Positions 43,605 through 52,575 of a stretch of 64,000 nt of DNA are shown piece by piece (within the stretch, counting starts at the first letter, position 1; each line of letters opens with the position of its first letter). A program made the translations under genes and the position numbers. The DNA comes from CAZENU01 sp965222125 (GTDB lineage: Bacteria > Chloroflexota > Dehalococcoidia > Lucifugimonadales > CAZENU01): the NCBI GenBank assembly GCA_965222125.1, contig CBDCTC010000003.1, forward strand, positions 186,001-250,000, read 5' to 3'. The notes below the pieces were generated by a model, which worked only from the letters and a program-made list of their open reading frames with translations, was not told where the DNA came from and did no database searches.

Positions 43605-44485
43605 TCGCGGCCGGCTTCGGAATCCGCGCCCCGGAGGCGGGCGGGCCAGTCTCGCTGTACCGATTGCAGCTTGGGCCAGCCGTCGTCGTACTTCGATTGC
43701 GCATTGCGAAGGTGGCCGCCGAGCACGCGGTAGTCCTCCGCGAACCTCTCCAGGCCGCGCTCGAGCTGGCCGAGCTTCGCCAGCGTCTCCCTGGAGCTCC
43801 GCTCCACCTCGAGTCCCCTGAGTCCCTGCGCCACGACCTGCAGATAGGCGTACAGGCTGTTCGGCGACGTCGGAAAGACGCGCTTGCTCCAGGCGTAGTC
43901 GAGAATGTCGTCCGGTCCGTCGCCTCCAGTGACGATCTCGTAGTAGACGTTCTCGGCCGGGATGTACATCAGGGCGAAGTCGAGCGTCTCGCCGGGGCAG
44001 ATGTACTTGACGGCGATGTCGTCGACGTGGCCCTTGACGGCTCTGTGGAGTTGCCGACGCTCTGCGTCCCTGCTGCTCGCGTCCGCCTCCATGAGACGCC
44101 TGTAGCTCTCCATGGGGAACTTGGCGTCCACGGACACGGCCTGGCCTTCTCGGAGCAGGACTATCGCGTCGACCCGGGTGCCGTTTCGGAACTGGTGCTG
44201 GGTCGAGTAGGCGCCGCTGGGCAGGACCTGGCCGAGGAGCTGCTCCAGCATGCGCTCGCCGAGGCCGCCCCGGAGCGTCGGCGAGCCCAGCACCATGCGC
44301 ATCTCCTCACCAACCTCGACCATGCGGCGCGTGTCGGCCTTGACCTCGCCCAGTCCGCGGTTCAGCGAGTCGAGCCGGTCGTCCGCGGGGACGGAGTCCG
44401 GCCGGCTGGAGCGAAGCAGCGCCGCTGTCAGAGCGAGGATGGCGACGGCCATCAGGACGAGGGCGACTATGAGCGCGGTCTCCAT
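43601..44485 (-). CDS. rmuC: RmuC-family DNA recombination protein
   Basis: 294 residues. An N-terminal membrane helix (ALIVALVLMAVAILALTAAL), a short coiled coil and the RmuC nuclease-like domain (QFRNGTRVDAIVLLREGQAVSVDAKFPMESYRRL, with the conserved DAKFP). RmuC proteins limit sequence inversions by an unknown nuclease-linked mechanism. It is embedded between E2 and lipB, 22 bases from E2. Confidence 0.9.
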   Translation of the reverse strand: METALIVALVLMAVAILALTAALLRSSRPDSVPADDRLDSLNRGLGEVKADTRRMVEVGEEMRMVLGSPTLRGGLGERMLEQLLGQVLPSGAYSTQHQFRNGTRVDAIVLLREGQAVSVDAKFPMESYRRLMEADASSRDAERRQLHRAVKGHVDDIAVKYICPGETLDFALMYIPAENVYYEIVTGGDGPDDILDYAWSKRVFPTSPNSLYAYLQVVAQGLRGLEVERSSRETLAKLGQLERGLERFAEDYRVLGGHLRNAQSKYDDGWPKLQSVQRDWPARLRGADSEAGRE

Positions 44486-44507
44486 GACCCTCCCCGGCGG
44501 ACTCCGC

Positions 44508-45743
44508 TCAGATGACGGTGTCCGGCCCGATTGATTCCAGGCGGCTCTTGACGGCGTTCACGAAGGCCGCCGCTTCGGCGCCGTCCAGGATACGGTGGTC
44601 GAAGGTGATGCACAGGTTCATCATCGACCGGACGGCGACTTCGTCGTCGACGACTACCGGCCGTTTCACGATGGCCTCGGCGTTGAGGATCGCGGCCTGG
44701 GGGTGGTTGATGATCCCCTTGCCGACGACGGAGCCCAGAGCGCCCGTGTTGTTGAGCGTGAAGGTGCCGCCCTGCATGTCCTCCACTCGCAGCTTGCCGG
44801 CGCGTGCCCGGGCGGCAAGGTCGTCGACCGCCCTGGCCAGGGACGCGACGTCCATAGCAGCGGCGTCGTGCACGACGGGAACTACCAGGCCCTGGGGCGC
44901 GGCCACGGCGACCCCGACGTTGACGCGCCGCTTGAGCACTATGGCGTCGCCTCCCCAGGTCGAGTTGACCAGCGGATTCTCCCTCAGCGCGGCGGCGACG
45001 GCCTGGATGATGAACGCCATGAACGTCAGGTTGACGCCTTCTCGCCCCCGGAAGTCTGACTTGACGGCTTCGCGGAGCGCGACGAGCCCTGTGACGTCCG
45101 CTTCAACGGTGCTCCAAGCCTCCGGGATTTGGCTGGCGCTCCTGACCATGTTGTCGGCGATGGTGCGCCGTACGGGCGTCAGGGGCACGCGCTCCTCGTC
45201 GGCGCTCGCAGTCTCCCCCGCGGGCGTCCGTGACGTCTGCTGTGCGACGTGGGCCTCGACGTCCCTGCGGGTGACGCGTCCGCCGAAGCCCGACCCCCGC
45301 ACGGCCGACAGGTCCACGCCGTGCTCGGCCGCGAGCCGCCGCACGGCCGGCGAGTACCGCGGGCCCGCGCCGCCGCCGTCGACAAGCGGCCCGCCCGACC
45401 CGGTCGGCCCCACCGGCGCGACGTCCTTGAGCAGCGTGCCGGTCAGCGAAGCCTCCGAGGCCGCGCCGGGGACGACCGCCGGGGCGTCCTCCTGCTCCTC
45501 GGGTTCCTCGCCCTCGACTTCTATCTCGGCGATCACGGCGCCCATGGGGACCGTCTGCCCCTCAGCGACCACGATGGCCGAGAGTACACCCGTCGCGGGA
45601 GAGGGCATCTCCATGGTGACCTTGTCGGTGACGATCTCGACGACCGGCTCGTACTTCTCGATACGATCGCCGACGTTCTTCAGCCACGGGCCGATATAGG
45701 CCTCCGTGACCGACTCTCCGACCTGCGGCAGCCTGACTTTCAT
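44508..45743 (-). CDS. 2-oxoacid dehydrogenase E2 (acyltransferase)
   Basis: 411 residues. N-terminal lipoyl domain (Lys41 in EIVTDKVTMEMPSP), peripheral-subunit-binding domain (about 130-165, RYSPAVRRLAAEHGVDL) and catalytic domain with the signature HRILDGAEAAAF. The E2 core carries the acyl group between E1 and CoA. It forms an operon with E1-alpha, E1-beta, rmuC and lipB. Either a branched-chain or a pyruvate complex is possible; the nearby ilvE favours branched-chain. No E3 gene is in the window. Confidence 0.93.
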   Translation of the reverse strand: MKVRLPQVGESVTEAYIGPWLKNVGDRIEKYEPVVEIVTDKVTMEMPSPATGVLSAIVVAEGQTVPMGAVIAEIEVEGEEPEEQEDAPAVVPGAASEASLTGTLLKDVAPVGPTGSGGPLVDGGGAGPRYSPAVRRLAAEHGVDLSAVRGSGFGGRVTRRDVEAHVAQQTSRTPAGETASADEERVPLTPVRRTIADNMVRSASQIPEAWSTVEADVTGLVALREAVKSDFRGREGVNLTFMAFIIQAVAAALRENPLVNSTWGGDAIVLKRRVNVGVAVAAPQGLVVPVVHDAAAMDVASLARAVDDLAARARAGKLRVEDMQGGTFTLNNTGALGSVVGKGIINHPQAAILNAEAIVKRPVVVDDEVAVRSMMNLCITFDHRILDGAEAAAFVNAVKSRLESIGPDTVI

Positions 45744-45789
45744 GTTGTTTCCGCCTGTGGAATCGCCTACGGGCGCACCGAAGCGCGAG

Positions 45790-46764
45790 CTAGTAGCTGG
45801 CCAACGTCTCTATGGCTTCGACGATCTGGTCGGCGTCGACCATGAATACGTCCTCCAGGGGCGGGCTGAAGGGCATTGGCGGCACCTCCGGCCCGGCAAG
45901 CCTCATCACGGGGCCGTCGAGGTGGTCGAAGGCGCTCTCGGAGATGACGGCCGCGACCTCGGCCCCGATTCCTCCGGCCTTGGTGTCCTCGTGTACGATC
46001 AGCGCCTTCCCGCTCTTCCGCACCGACTCCAGGATGGTCTCGTCGTCCATCGGTCGCAGCGTGCGGAGGTCCACGACCTCGACGCTGACGCCCCGCTCTG
46101 CCGCGGCCTCCGCGGCCTCGAGGCAGTGGTGAAGCATGAGGCCGTAGGTGACGATGGTGACGTCTTCTCCCCGGCGCTTCACGTCGGCCTGTCCGATGGG
46201 CAGCGTGTACTCGATCTCGGGCACCTCGCCCCGCACGAGTCGGTACGTCCGCTTGTGCTCCAGGAAGACTACCGGATCGTCGCTGCGGATGGCGCTCTTC
46301 AGCAGCCCCTTCGCGTCGTACGGCGTCGCGGGCGCGATCACGACCAGTCCGGGCGTATGGGCGAACAGGGCCTCCACGTTCTGGGAGTGGTACAGGCCGC
46401 CCCGTACGCCGCCTCCGTAGGGCGTCCTGACGACCATCGGAACGCCGATGGAGCCGTCGGTGCCGTACCGGGCTCGCGACGCCTCTCCGACGATCTGGCA
46501 GACGCTGGGCCAGATGAAGTCGGCGAACTGTATCTCCGCGATGGGCCTCATGCCCTCCATTGCCGCCCCAAGGGCGATGCCGGCGATGGACGACTCGGCC
46601 AGAGGGGTGTCGATGACCCGCTCCTCGCCGAAGGCGTCGAGAAAGCCGTCGGTCGCGAGGAAGACGCCCCCCCTGGCCGCGATGTCCTCGCCCATGACGA
46701 AGACCGCGGGGTCGCGGGCCATCTCCTCCCGCATGGCCTGGCGCACGGCCTCGAGGACCGTCAT
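45790..46764 (-). CDS. 2-oxoacid dehydrogenase E1 beta
   Basis: 324 residues; the beta subunit of the alpha2-beta2 E1 that decarboxylates 2-oxo acids with thiamine diphosphate. It starts like family members (TVLEAVRQAMREEMARDPAVFVMGEDI), and has SSIAGIALGAAMEGMRPIAEI and LVIAPATPYDAKGLLKSAIR. Overlaps E1-alpha by four bases. Confidence 0.95.
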   Translation of the reverse strand: MTVLEAVRQAMREEMARDPAVFVMGEDIAARGGVFLATDGFLDAFGEERVIDTPLAESSIAGIALGAAMEGMRPIAEIQFADFIWPSVCQIVGEASRARYGTDGSIGVPMVVRTPYGGGVRGGLYHSQNVEALFAHTPGLVVIAPATPYDAKGLLKSAIRSDDPVVFLEHKRTYRLVRGEVPEIEYTLPIGQADVKRRGEDVTIVTYGLMLHHCLEAAEAAAERGVSVEVVDLRTLRPMDDETILESVRKSGKALIVHEDTKAGGIGAEVAAVISESAFDHLDGPVMRLAGPEVPPMPFSPPLEDVFMVDADQIVEAIETLASY

Positions 46765-47792
46765 GACCGCGATGGCGCACCTCCCGACGCGTACACGTCT
46801 CTATAGAAGCTCGACGTCGGCGGGTACGGCGTCGACTCGACCTCTTCGGTCGCCTCGTCGATCTCCCGGCGGGCCGCGGCGCGAATCTCCTCGTCCATCT
46901 CGTCGGACAGGACGCCCGCGGCCTTCAGCTGGCCTCTGAGGCGGTCTAGAGGGTCGCGTAGACGGGCCCTCTCCACGTCCTCGCGCTCGCGGTACCGGGT
47001 GTCGTCGTCGTCGCTGGTATGCGGCAGGTAGCGTTCCACCATCGCCTCGATCAGCGTGGGCCCGCCACCGGAGCGGGCCCGTGCGGCGGCCGCGGATGCG
47101 GCCTCGTACACGGCCGCGGCGTCCGTGCCGTCGACCACGACGCCGGGCATGCCGTAGCCCTGCGCGCGGGAGGCGACGCTGTCGACCGCCATCTGAGCGG
47201 ACAGCGGGACCGAGATGGCGTAGCCGTTGTTCTCGCAGAAGAAGATCACCGGCAGCCGATGGATCGCGGCGAAGTTCATGGCCTCGTGGCAGTCGCCGAC
47301 GCTTGACGCCCCGTCTCCGAAGTAGACGATTGTGACCGCGTCGTCGCCGCGCAGCTTGGACGCGAGGGCTGCGCCGACGGCCTGAGGGATCTGGGTGGCC
47401 ACGACGTTGGAGAGATTGACCAGCTTCAGCTCCGCGTGGGCGCCGTGGGTCGGAAACTGGCGCGCGCCGCTCAGCGGCTCGCCGTCCCGGGCCATGAACC
47501 CGCGCATGATCTCCTCCGGCGTCATCCCCAGGCCCACCAGCACGGCGAGGTCGCGGTAGTAGATGTAGAATCGGTCGTGGCCCCTGCGCAGCGCCCAGAC
47601 CGTGCCGAGCTGCCCCGCTTCGTGGCCCTGGGCCGACGCCACGATCGCCGCCTTGCCCTGCCGGTTCAGCAGCCAGACGCGCTCGTCCAGCGTCCTGCAG
47701 CGCACCATGACGCGGTATATCTCCAGAAGCTGCTGGTCGCTCGGGCCGGCGCTTGCGGCCCCGGTTGCCGCGTCAGGCTGGGCTGGATCCAT
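46761..47792 (-). CDS. 2-oxoacid dehydrogenase E1 alpha
   Basis: 343 residues from ATG 47792, chosen because GAGGA lies six bases before it; GTG 47807 has its Shine-Dalgarno too close. The thiamine diphosphate motif runs from GDGASSVGDC to FCENN. Family phosphorylation-loop-like sequence YRERED appears after SDDDD. First gene of the dehydrogenase operon, 30 bases after the toxin gene. Confidence 0.95.
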   Translation of the reverse strand: MDPAQPDAATGAASAGPSDQQLLEIYRVMVRCRTLDERVWLLNRQGKAAIVASAQGHEAGQLGTVWALRRGHDRFYIYYRDLAVLVGLGMTPEEIMRGFMARDGEPLSGARQFPTHGAHAELKLVNLSNVVATQIPQAVGAALASKLRGDDAVTIVYFGDGASSVGDCHEAMNFAAIHRLPVIFFCENNGYAISVPLSAQMAVDSVASRAQGYGMPGVVVDGTDAAAVYEAASAAAARARSGGGPTLIEAMVERYLPHTSDDDDTRYREREDVERARLRDPLDRLRGQLKAAGVLSDEMDEEIRAAARREIDEATEEVESTPYPPTSSFYRDVYASGGAPSRS

Positions 47793-47837
47793 TGCGTTCC
47801 TCAGCACGTCCTCCCGTCGCGCGGGAGCGACATAATA

Positions 47838-48281
47838 TTACATTACGCCGGGACGCAGTGGATGCCGCCACCTGAGCCTCGGAAAGCGCCCGAAGTCCGA
47901 GTCGGTCGAGACCATGGTGCAGCCATGCTCGATGGCAACCGCCGCGTGCTGGGCGTCGGCGACCAGCTTTCCGGTGGCTCGGGACTCGCGGCACAGCCTT
48001 TCGAATATGTCCAGGTGATCGGGACCGGGGCCCACGATGCGCGCCGTCGGGCGTTCGACGAGCGAGGACACGAACGCGAACGACCGATCGAGAGTGGACG
48101 GCGGGTCGAAGATACGGGGGTTGGTTGCAACGCGTATGAAGCCCGACAGGACGAGGACCGATAGGGCGAACGGTTCCGGTCCAGTCGCCAGACGGGCGAG
48201 CCAGCCGGCGTATTCGGCGTGATCGGGGATCGAGTCCTCGACGTGCGCATAGATGAGCACGTTCACGTCGGGGAGCAGCAT
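47838..48281 (-). CDS. PIN-domain (VapC-like) toxin
   Basis: 147 residues. Acidic residues of the PIN active site are visible: Asp5 (LLPDVNVLIYAH), Glu/Asp in the middle and ADAQHAAVAIEHG, TMVSTDSDFGRFP at the end. Such toxins are ribonucleases of toxin-antitoxin systems. It overlaps the antitoxin gene stop (TGATG), so the pair is translationally coupled. Confidence 0.9.
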   Translation of the reverse strand: MLLPDVNVLIYAHVEDSIPDHAEYAGWLARLATGPEPFALSVLVLSGFIRVATNPRIFDPPSTLDRSFAFVSSLVERPTARIVGPGPDHLDIFERLCRESRATGKLVADAQHAAVAIEHGCTMVSTDSDFGRFPRLRWRHPLRPGVM

Positions 48282-48550
48282 CAGTGGCGCCCGCGCTTGA
48301 ACAGGGCCTCGTCGTCGTCCGCGTCTAGCGCTCTCGGCCGGTCGAGATCGACCTCGGGTCTGGGGCGAACACCGCGCACAGTCACCAGTTCAAATGGCGG
48401 CGGTGCCGACGGTTCGCGGCGCTTCAGGGAGTCGCTCAGCGTTCTGGCAATAAAGGCGCTCACGCTGATGCCGCGTGCGGCCGCTTCCCGGCGCACCTGC
48501 TTCGCAAGCTGATCGTCGAGCGAGATCGTTGTCCTCACGATGCACAGCAT
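48281..48550 (-). CDS. Ribbon-helix-helix antitoxin
   Basis: 89 residues. RTTISLDDQLAKQVRREAAARG followed by SVSAFIARTLSD is a CopG/VapB-like ribbon-helix-helix DNA-binding fold that would bind its own promoter, and the acidic tail probably binds the PIN toxin. A GTG at 48538 (VRTTI) is an alternative start. Confidence 0.88.
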   Translation of the reverse strand: MLCIVRTTISLDDQLAKQVRREAAARGISVSAFIARTLSDSLKRREPSAPPPFELVTVRGVRPRPEVDLDRPRALDADDDEALFKRGRH

Positions 48551-48681
48551 AACACGGAACCATCAGTGCATCAATTCCCGGTCAGCGGTTGATCCGTTTC
48601 GGGCGGTCGTCCGTGTGCCTAACGGCGGCCGGAGGGCCGGGTCTCCTAAATCCGGGCGCTCAGGTGAGACCTGGGTAGCCG

Positions 48682-49581
48682 CTACAGGCGGGACAGGTAC
48701 TGCTCCACCACGTCGATTCCCACGAGGCCGCTGTAGGCCTTCTGCAGGCGGTCGGTGACCGGGCCCGGCACGCCGCCGTCCCCGATTGTCGCGCCGTTGA
48801 CGCTGAAGACGGGGCAGATGCAGAAGCTCGTGGAGGTGACGAAGACCTCGTCGGCGGTGTAGGCGTCGAAGAGATCGATGTCGGCTTCCTGCACCTCAAT
48901 GGCGAGCTCGTGAGCCAGCTCCATGGTGACTTTGCGGCTGATGCCCGCCAGGACGTGCTGCTCCTTGGGCGTGATCGCTACGCCGTCGCGCACGATGAAG
49001 AAGTTGGAGCCCATCCCCTCCGCAATGTTGCCGTTCGTGTCCAGCAGCATGGCCCAGGCGTCGGGGTTCTGCGACTTGACCTCCAGGTTGGCCTGGACGA
49101 TGTTGATGTAGTTGTGCACCTTGGCCCGGGGGCTCATCGACTCGGGCGGCGTGCGCCGGACGGATGGAGTCACGACCTGCAGCCCGTCGCGGTAGTACGG
49201 GGCCCGCTCGGCGAAGGGGAGAGGGTAGCACTCGATCACAAGGGTCGCCCCCCTCTCCGGCGCTCCTCTGACCCCACGGCTCACGCGTTGCGATATCCAG
49301 TAGTCGTCGTCATCGTCCAACAGCGGAAGGTTGGCGTTCAGCACCTGCATCGTCAGGTCAACCATCTCGTCCTTGCCGACTCCGGGGTCGATGCGCATGT
49401 ACTTCAGCGAGCTGTACAGCCGGTCGAGGTGGTCGTCCAGCCGGAAGAGGACGTGGCCGAACGTGCGAGTCGTGTCGAAGACGGCGTCGCCGTAGAGGAA
49501 GCCGAGGTCGTTGGTCGAGACGCTGGCCTCGCTCTCGGGAACGATCTCACCGTTGACGTAGGCGATTCGTTGGCTACTCAT
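48682..49581 (-). CDS. ilvE: Branched-chain amino acid aminotransferase (class IV)
   Basis: 299 residues from ATG 49581, with GAGG seven bases upstream. PLP-dependent fold type IV; the conserved Lys lies in AKVHNYINIVQANLEVK and the pattern GFLYGDAVFDTTRTF at the start is typical. It transfers the amino group of leucine, isoleucine and valine, giving the 2-oxo acids that the dehydrogenase complex downstream would use. A D-amino acid or 4-amino-4-deoxychorismate role cannot be excluded. Confidence 0.88.
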   Translation of the reverse strand: MSSQRIAYVNGEIVPESEASVSTNDLGFLYGDAVFDTTRTFGHVLFRLDDHLDRLYSSLKYMRIDPGVGKDEMVDLTMQVLNANLPLLDDDDDYWISQRVSRGVRGAPERGATLVIECYPLPFAERAPYYRDGLQVVTPSVRRTPPESMSPRAKVHNYINIVQANLEVKSQNPDAWAMLLDTNGNIAEGMGSNFFIVRDGVAITPKEQHVLAGISRKVTMELAHELAIEVQEADIDLFDAYTADEVFVTSTSFCICPVFSVNGATIGDGGVPGPVTDRLQKAYSGLVGIDVVEQYLSRL

Positions 49582-49666
49582 GTCATACCTCCACACCTCG
49601 CCAGGCGCTGCGGGCTGCCAAGTATATCAGAGCGATTGTCCCGGCGGCCCGGCCCCGTGGTCGTCT

Positions 49667-50524
49667 CTAGACGGCGTCGGTCTCGATCGGGAGACCGATC
49701 GAGTTACCCCACTCGGTCCACGAGCCGTCGTAGTTGCGGACCCTCGGGTAGCCGAGCAGGTATCTCAGCACGAACCACGAGTAGGAGGCGCGAACGCCGA
49801 GCCGGCAGTAGGGCACTACCTCGTCGTCCGGCGTGAGCCCCCGCTCCTCGTAGAGTCGGCGCAGCTCCTCGACTGGCCTGAATGCGCCGTCGTCGCCCGC
49901 GCCGTCGTCCCACGGCACGTGGACCGCGCCGGGGATGCGCCCCTTGCGGCAGATCTCTGGCTGCGGCGTGCCCGGCGCCGACGTGAGGGCACCCGAATAT
50001 TCCTCCGCCGTGCGGGTGTCGAGCAGCTTAACGTCCATCCGGCTGAGCGTGTCCAGGATATGCTGCCGGGTCGCCCGGATGGACCGGTCGGGGGCCTGGG
50101 CGCGGTACGACGCCGCCCTGGGCGTGGGCGCGTCGGTCGATACGGGGCGCCCCTCGGCAAGCCACTTCGACCGCCCGCCGTCCATCAGCCGGACGTCGCG
50201 GTGCCTGTAGTACTTCAGCACCCAGAAGGCCCACGTGGCGGAGCGGTTGTTGCCGTCGCCGTATACGACGACGGTGGTGTCGTTGTCTATGCCGGACCGG
50301 CCGAGCAGGCCATCTATCTGGGCGACGCCGGGGATGTCCCGCCGCACCGGGTCCTCCATGTCGGTATGGAGGCCCCAGCCGACGGCGCCCGGGATGTGGC
50401 CCTGCCGGTAGTCGGCGTCCAGGTCGGAGTCGACCTCGGCTATGACGATGGCGGGGTCGTCCAGGTGCTCGGCGACCCATTCTGTAGTGACGATAGCGTC
50501 GGGCTCTGCAGGCTGCTCTGGCAA
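49667..50524 (-). CDS. Two-domain rhodanese-type sulfurtransferase
   Basis: 285 residues. Two rhodanese domains, the second with the catalytic loop VVPYCRLGVRASYSWF (active-site Cys) and the ending NYDGSWTEWGN. It transfers sulfane sulfur from thiosulfate or 3-mercaptopyruvate to acceptors; the donor is not decided by sequence. The start is an unusual TTG at 50524: AGGAGG stands seven bases before it, and the codons further upstream are low quality. Confidence 0.9.
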   Translation of the reverse strand: MPEQPAEPDAIVTTEWVAEHLDDPAIVIAEVDSDLDADYRQGHIPGAVGWGLHTDMEDPVRRDIPGVAQIDGLLGRSGIDNDTTVVVYGDGNNRSATWAFWVLKYYRHRDVRLMDGGRSKWLAEGRPVSTDAPTPRAASYRAQAPDRSIRATRQHILDTLSRMDVKLLDTRTAEEYSGALTSAPGTPQPEICRKGRIPGAVHVPWDDGAGDDGAFRPVEELRRLYEERGLTPDDEVVPYCRLGVRASYSWFVLRYLLGYPRVRNYDGSWTEWGNSIGLPIETDAV

Positions 50525-50654
50525 GTCTGACCTCCTGTGGGGAGACACGGCGTGACTATAGGGCCGACCGCGGCCCCGTTTCAACTCGGGGAACGCCCTT
50601 AGGCTGGCTCACGTCCGGGGCGGGCCGACCTATCCGCGCCGGGCAGATCGCAGC

Positions 50655-51752
50655 CTAGACGGCCCATTTCTCCACGGCGTACGGGTCGAGCTCCAAGCCG
50701 AGGCCCGGTTTGTCCGGGAAGGGCGACAGCATGCCGTCCTTGTGCTGCGGGATCTCGGTGTACCACTCCCGGTCGGCCTCCTCGGCGACGCTCATGTACT
50801 CGACCACCTTGAGATTGGGGATGGTGCACGCCAGGTGGACGTGGACGAGCTGCACCAGGTGCGGCGCGACCGGGATGTTGAACGCCTCGGCCATGTGAGC
50901 CACCTTCAGCCACTCGGTGACGCCGCCCACGGTCGCGACGTCGGGCTGCACGATGTCCACGGCACCCGCCGAAATCAGCTCCCGGAAGCCGATCTTCGAA
51001 TACTCCTGCTCGCCGGTCGCCAGGGGGATGTCTATGGCGTTCCGTATCTGGGCCAGCCCGCCGACGTCCTGCGCCAGCACCGGCTCCTCGAAGAAGCCGA
51101 CGTGGTACTGCTCGAACTCCTTCGCCATGTAGATGGCCTGCTTCGGGTAGTAGCCGTTGTTGGCGTCGACGTACAGGGCGGCGTCGTCCCCGATGGCGCG
51201 GCGCACCATGGCGACGCGCTCTATGTCCTCGCGCTCGAAGGAGCCTCGGTCCCTCGCCACCCTGATCTTGACGCGGCGGATGCCCTGGTCGAGGTACGCG
51301 CCGACGTCCGCCAGCAGGTCGTCTCCGGTCAGGTTCACCCAGCCGCCGCTTCCGTACATCGGCACGGCGTCGGTGTAGGCGCCGAGCAGCCTGAACAGCG
51401 GCAGGCCGAGCGCCTTGGCCTTCAGGTCCCAGAGGGCGATGTCCACGGCGGAGAGCGCGTACGCCGCGATGCCCGCGCCGCCGAACTGCCGGCCGCGCCA
51501 GAACAGGTCGTGCCACAGCCGCTCCGTGTCGAGAGGGTCCTGCCCGACGAGGAGGTCGGCGAAGCCGTTCTCGACGACCCGGTCGACGCCCGGCGCCGAC
51601 ATGCCCACGCCGAGCCCCTCGACGCCCTCGTCCGTCTTTAGGTGTACGAATAGCTGGCCGCGGCCTCCCGCGGGCGCTGGCGAGGTCGAGTTCTGCGTCG
51701 GCCGCGTGTGCGGGTAGAACAGTCTGGTGGTCGTGACGTCGACGATCTTCAT
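50655..51752 (-). CDS. Enolase-superfamily enzyme (mandelate racemase/muconate lactonizing type)
   Basis: 365 residues. N-terminal capping domain then a TIM barrel with metal ligands in YVDANNGYY (Asp), FFEEPVL (Glu) and LATGEQEYSK (Glu), and basic residues in RRVKIRVA and PHLVQL. Members abstract a proton next to a carboxylate (dehydratases, epimerases, racemases). The substrate is not predictable. Independent of neighbours. Confidence 0.9.
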   Translation of the reverse strand: MKIVDVTTTRLFYPHTRPTQNSTSPAPAGGRGQLFVHLKTDEGVEGLGVGMSAPGVDRVVENGFADLLVGQDPLDTERLWHDLFWRGRQFGGAGIAAYALSAVDIALWDLKAKALGLPLFRLLGAYTDAVPMYGSGGWVNLTGDDLLADVGAYLDQGIRRVKIRVARDRGSFEREDIERVAMVRRAIGDDAALYVDANNGYYPKQAIYMAKEFEQYHVGFFEEPVLAQDVGGLAQIRNAIDIPLATGEQEYSKIGFRELISAGAVDIVQPDVATVGGVTEWLKVAHMAEAFNIPVAPHLVQLVHVHLACTIPNLKVVEYMSVAEEADREWYTEIPQHKDGMLSPFPDKPGLGLELDPYAVEKWAV

Positions 51753-51883
51753 CTGCTCCGCCTTTCCGGAAGCCGCGTCGCCTCGGCCCCGCCCCTCCCG
51801 TTAGGAGACCGCCGGCGGGCCCGAGACCGCCCCGCAGTATAGGTGCGGCGTCGCCCGTCGGTCAATTTGAGGAAGGGGCCCTA

Positions 51884-51892
51884 TGCTATAAT
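51884..51892 (+). promoter_or_regulatory. Extended -10 promoter of the tRNA-Ser pair
   Basis: TGC-TATAAT ten bases before the 5' end of tRNA-Ser(CGA). TTGAGG at 51867 is the only -35 candidate, at short spacing. Confidence 0.7.
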
Positions 51893-51902
51893 TTTGCTAG
51901 TG

Positions 51903-51989
51903 GGAGAGGTGGCCGAGCGGCTTAAGGCGCCGGTCTCGAAAACCGGTATGGGAGCAATCTCATCGTGGGTTCGAATCCCACCCTCTCCG
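51903..51989 (+). tRNA. tRNA-Ser (CGA)
   Basis: Class II tRNA of 87 bases: acceptor GGAGAGG/CCTCTCC with discriminator G, anticodon loop CTCGAAA (CGA) on stem CCGGT/ACCGG, long variable arm (TATGGGAGCAATCTCATCG) and T-arm GGTTCGAATCC. Confidence 0.96.
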
Positions 51990-52049
51990 CCGCCAGCGCG
52001 GGGCCGCCGGGCCCGTCGTCCGGTGCTTTCCGGGCGCCGCCGCGTTTTC

Positions 52050-52138
52050 GGAGAGATGCCAGAGTGGCCTAATGGGCGCGACTGGAAATCGCGTGTCCTG
52101 TTAACGCGGGACCGTGGGTTCGAATCCCACTCTCTCCG
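52050..52138 (+). tRNA. tRNA-Ser (GGA)
   Basis: 89 bases: acceptor GGAGAGA/TCTCTCC, discriminator G, anticodon stem CGCGA/TCGCG with loop CTGGAAA (GGA), long variable arm, T-arm GGTTCGAATCC. It lies 60 bases after tRNA-Ser(CGA) and is likely co-transcribed. Confidence 0.96.
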
Positions 52139-52575
52139 CCACCCACCACTGTCCCAGACGGCGAACAGCCGCGGCACATATCCGGACCTGCCTCCTGATC
52201 GCAGATGGGAACCTCCCTGCGTTAGGAGTACAGTCCACTGTGGCCCATCCCACGAGACCCCGCCCATCAGGGTCGGACGCCAAACGGAGACGTCGGGTTC
52301 TCCTCAAGGACGAGAGCACCCCACACGAATGGCGTCGTCCGACTACGTGCAGGCTTTAGCCTCACTAGTCACGAGTACCTCAGTTGTTCGTGTCTATTGT
52401 GTACTGCGAATGTCCTTACTCCGCCACTCCGCCGCGTACACCAGCGTCTGATTTCCCCTCCCGAGCCTAACGGCTTCCTTCATTGGGCAGTCCCGGCTGC
52501 TGGACGACATATTTCTGCGACATTTCATCGCTATCGTGAGTAGCACCACAGATACTTTACGAAAGGGATGGAAGA
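52139..52575. other. Intergenic, no gene seen
   Basis: No domain-bearing open frame. Base composition is less GC-rich than the surroundings near the end. The ribosome binding site of the next gene (AAGGGATGG) is at its edge. Confidence 0.5.
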
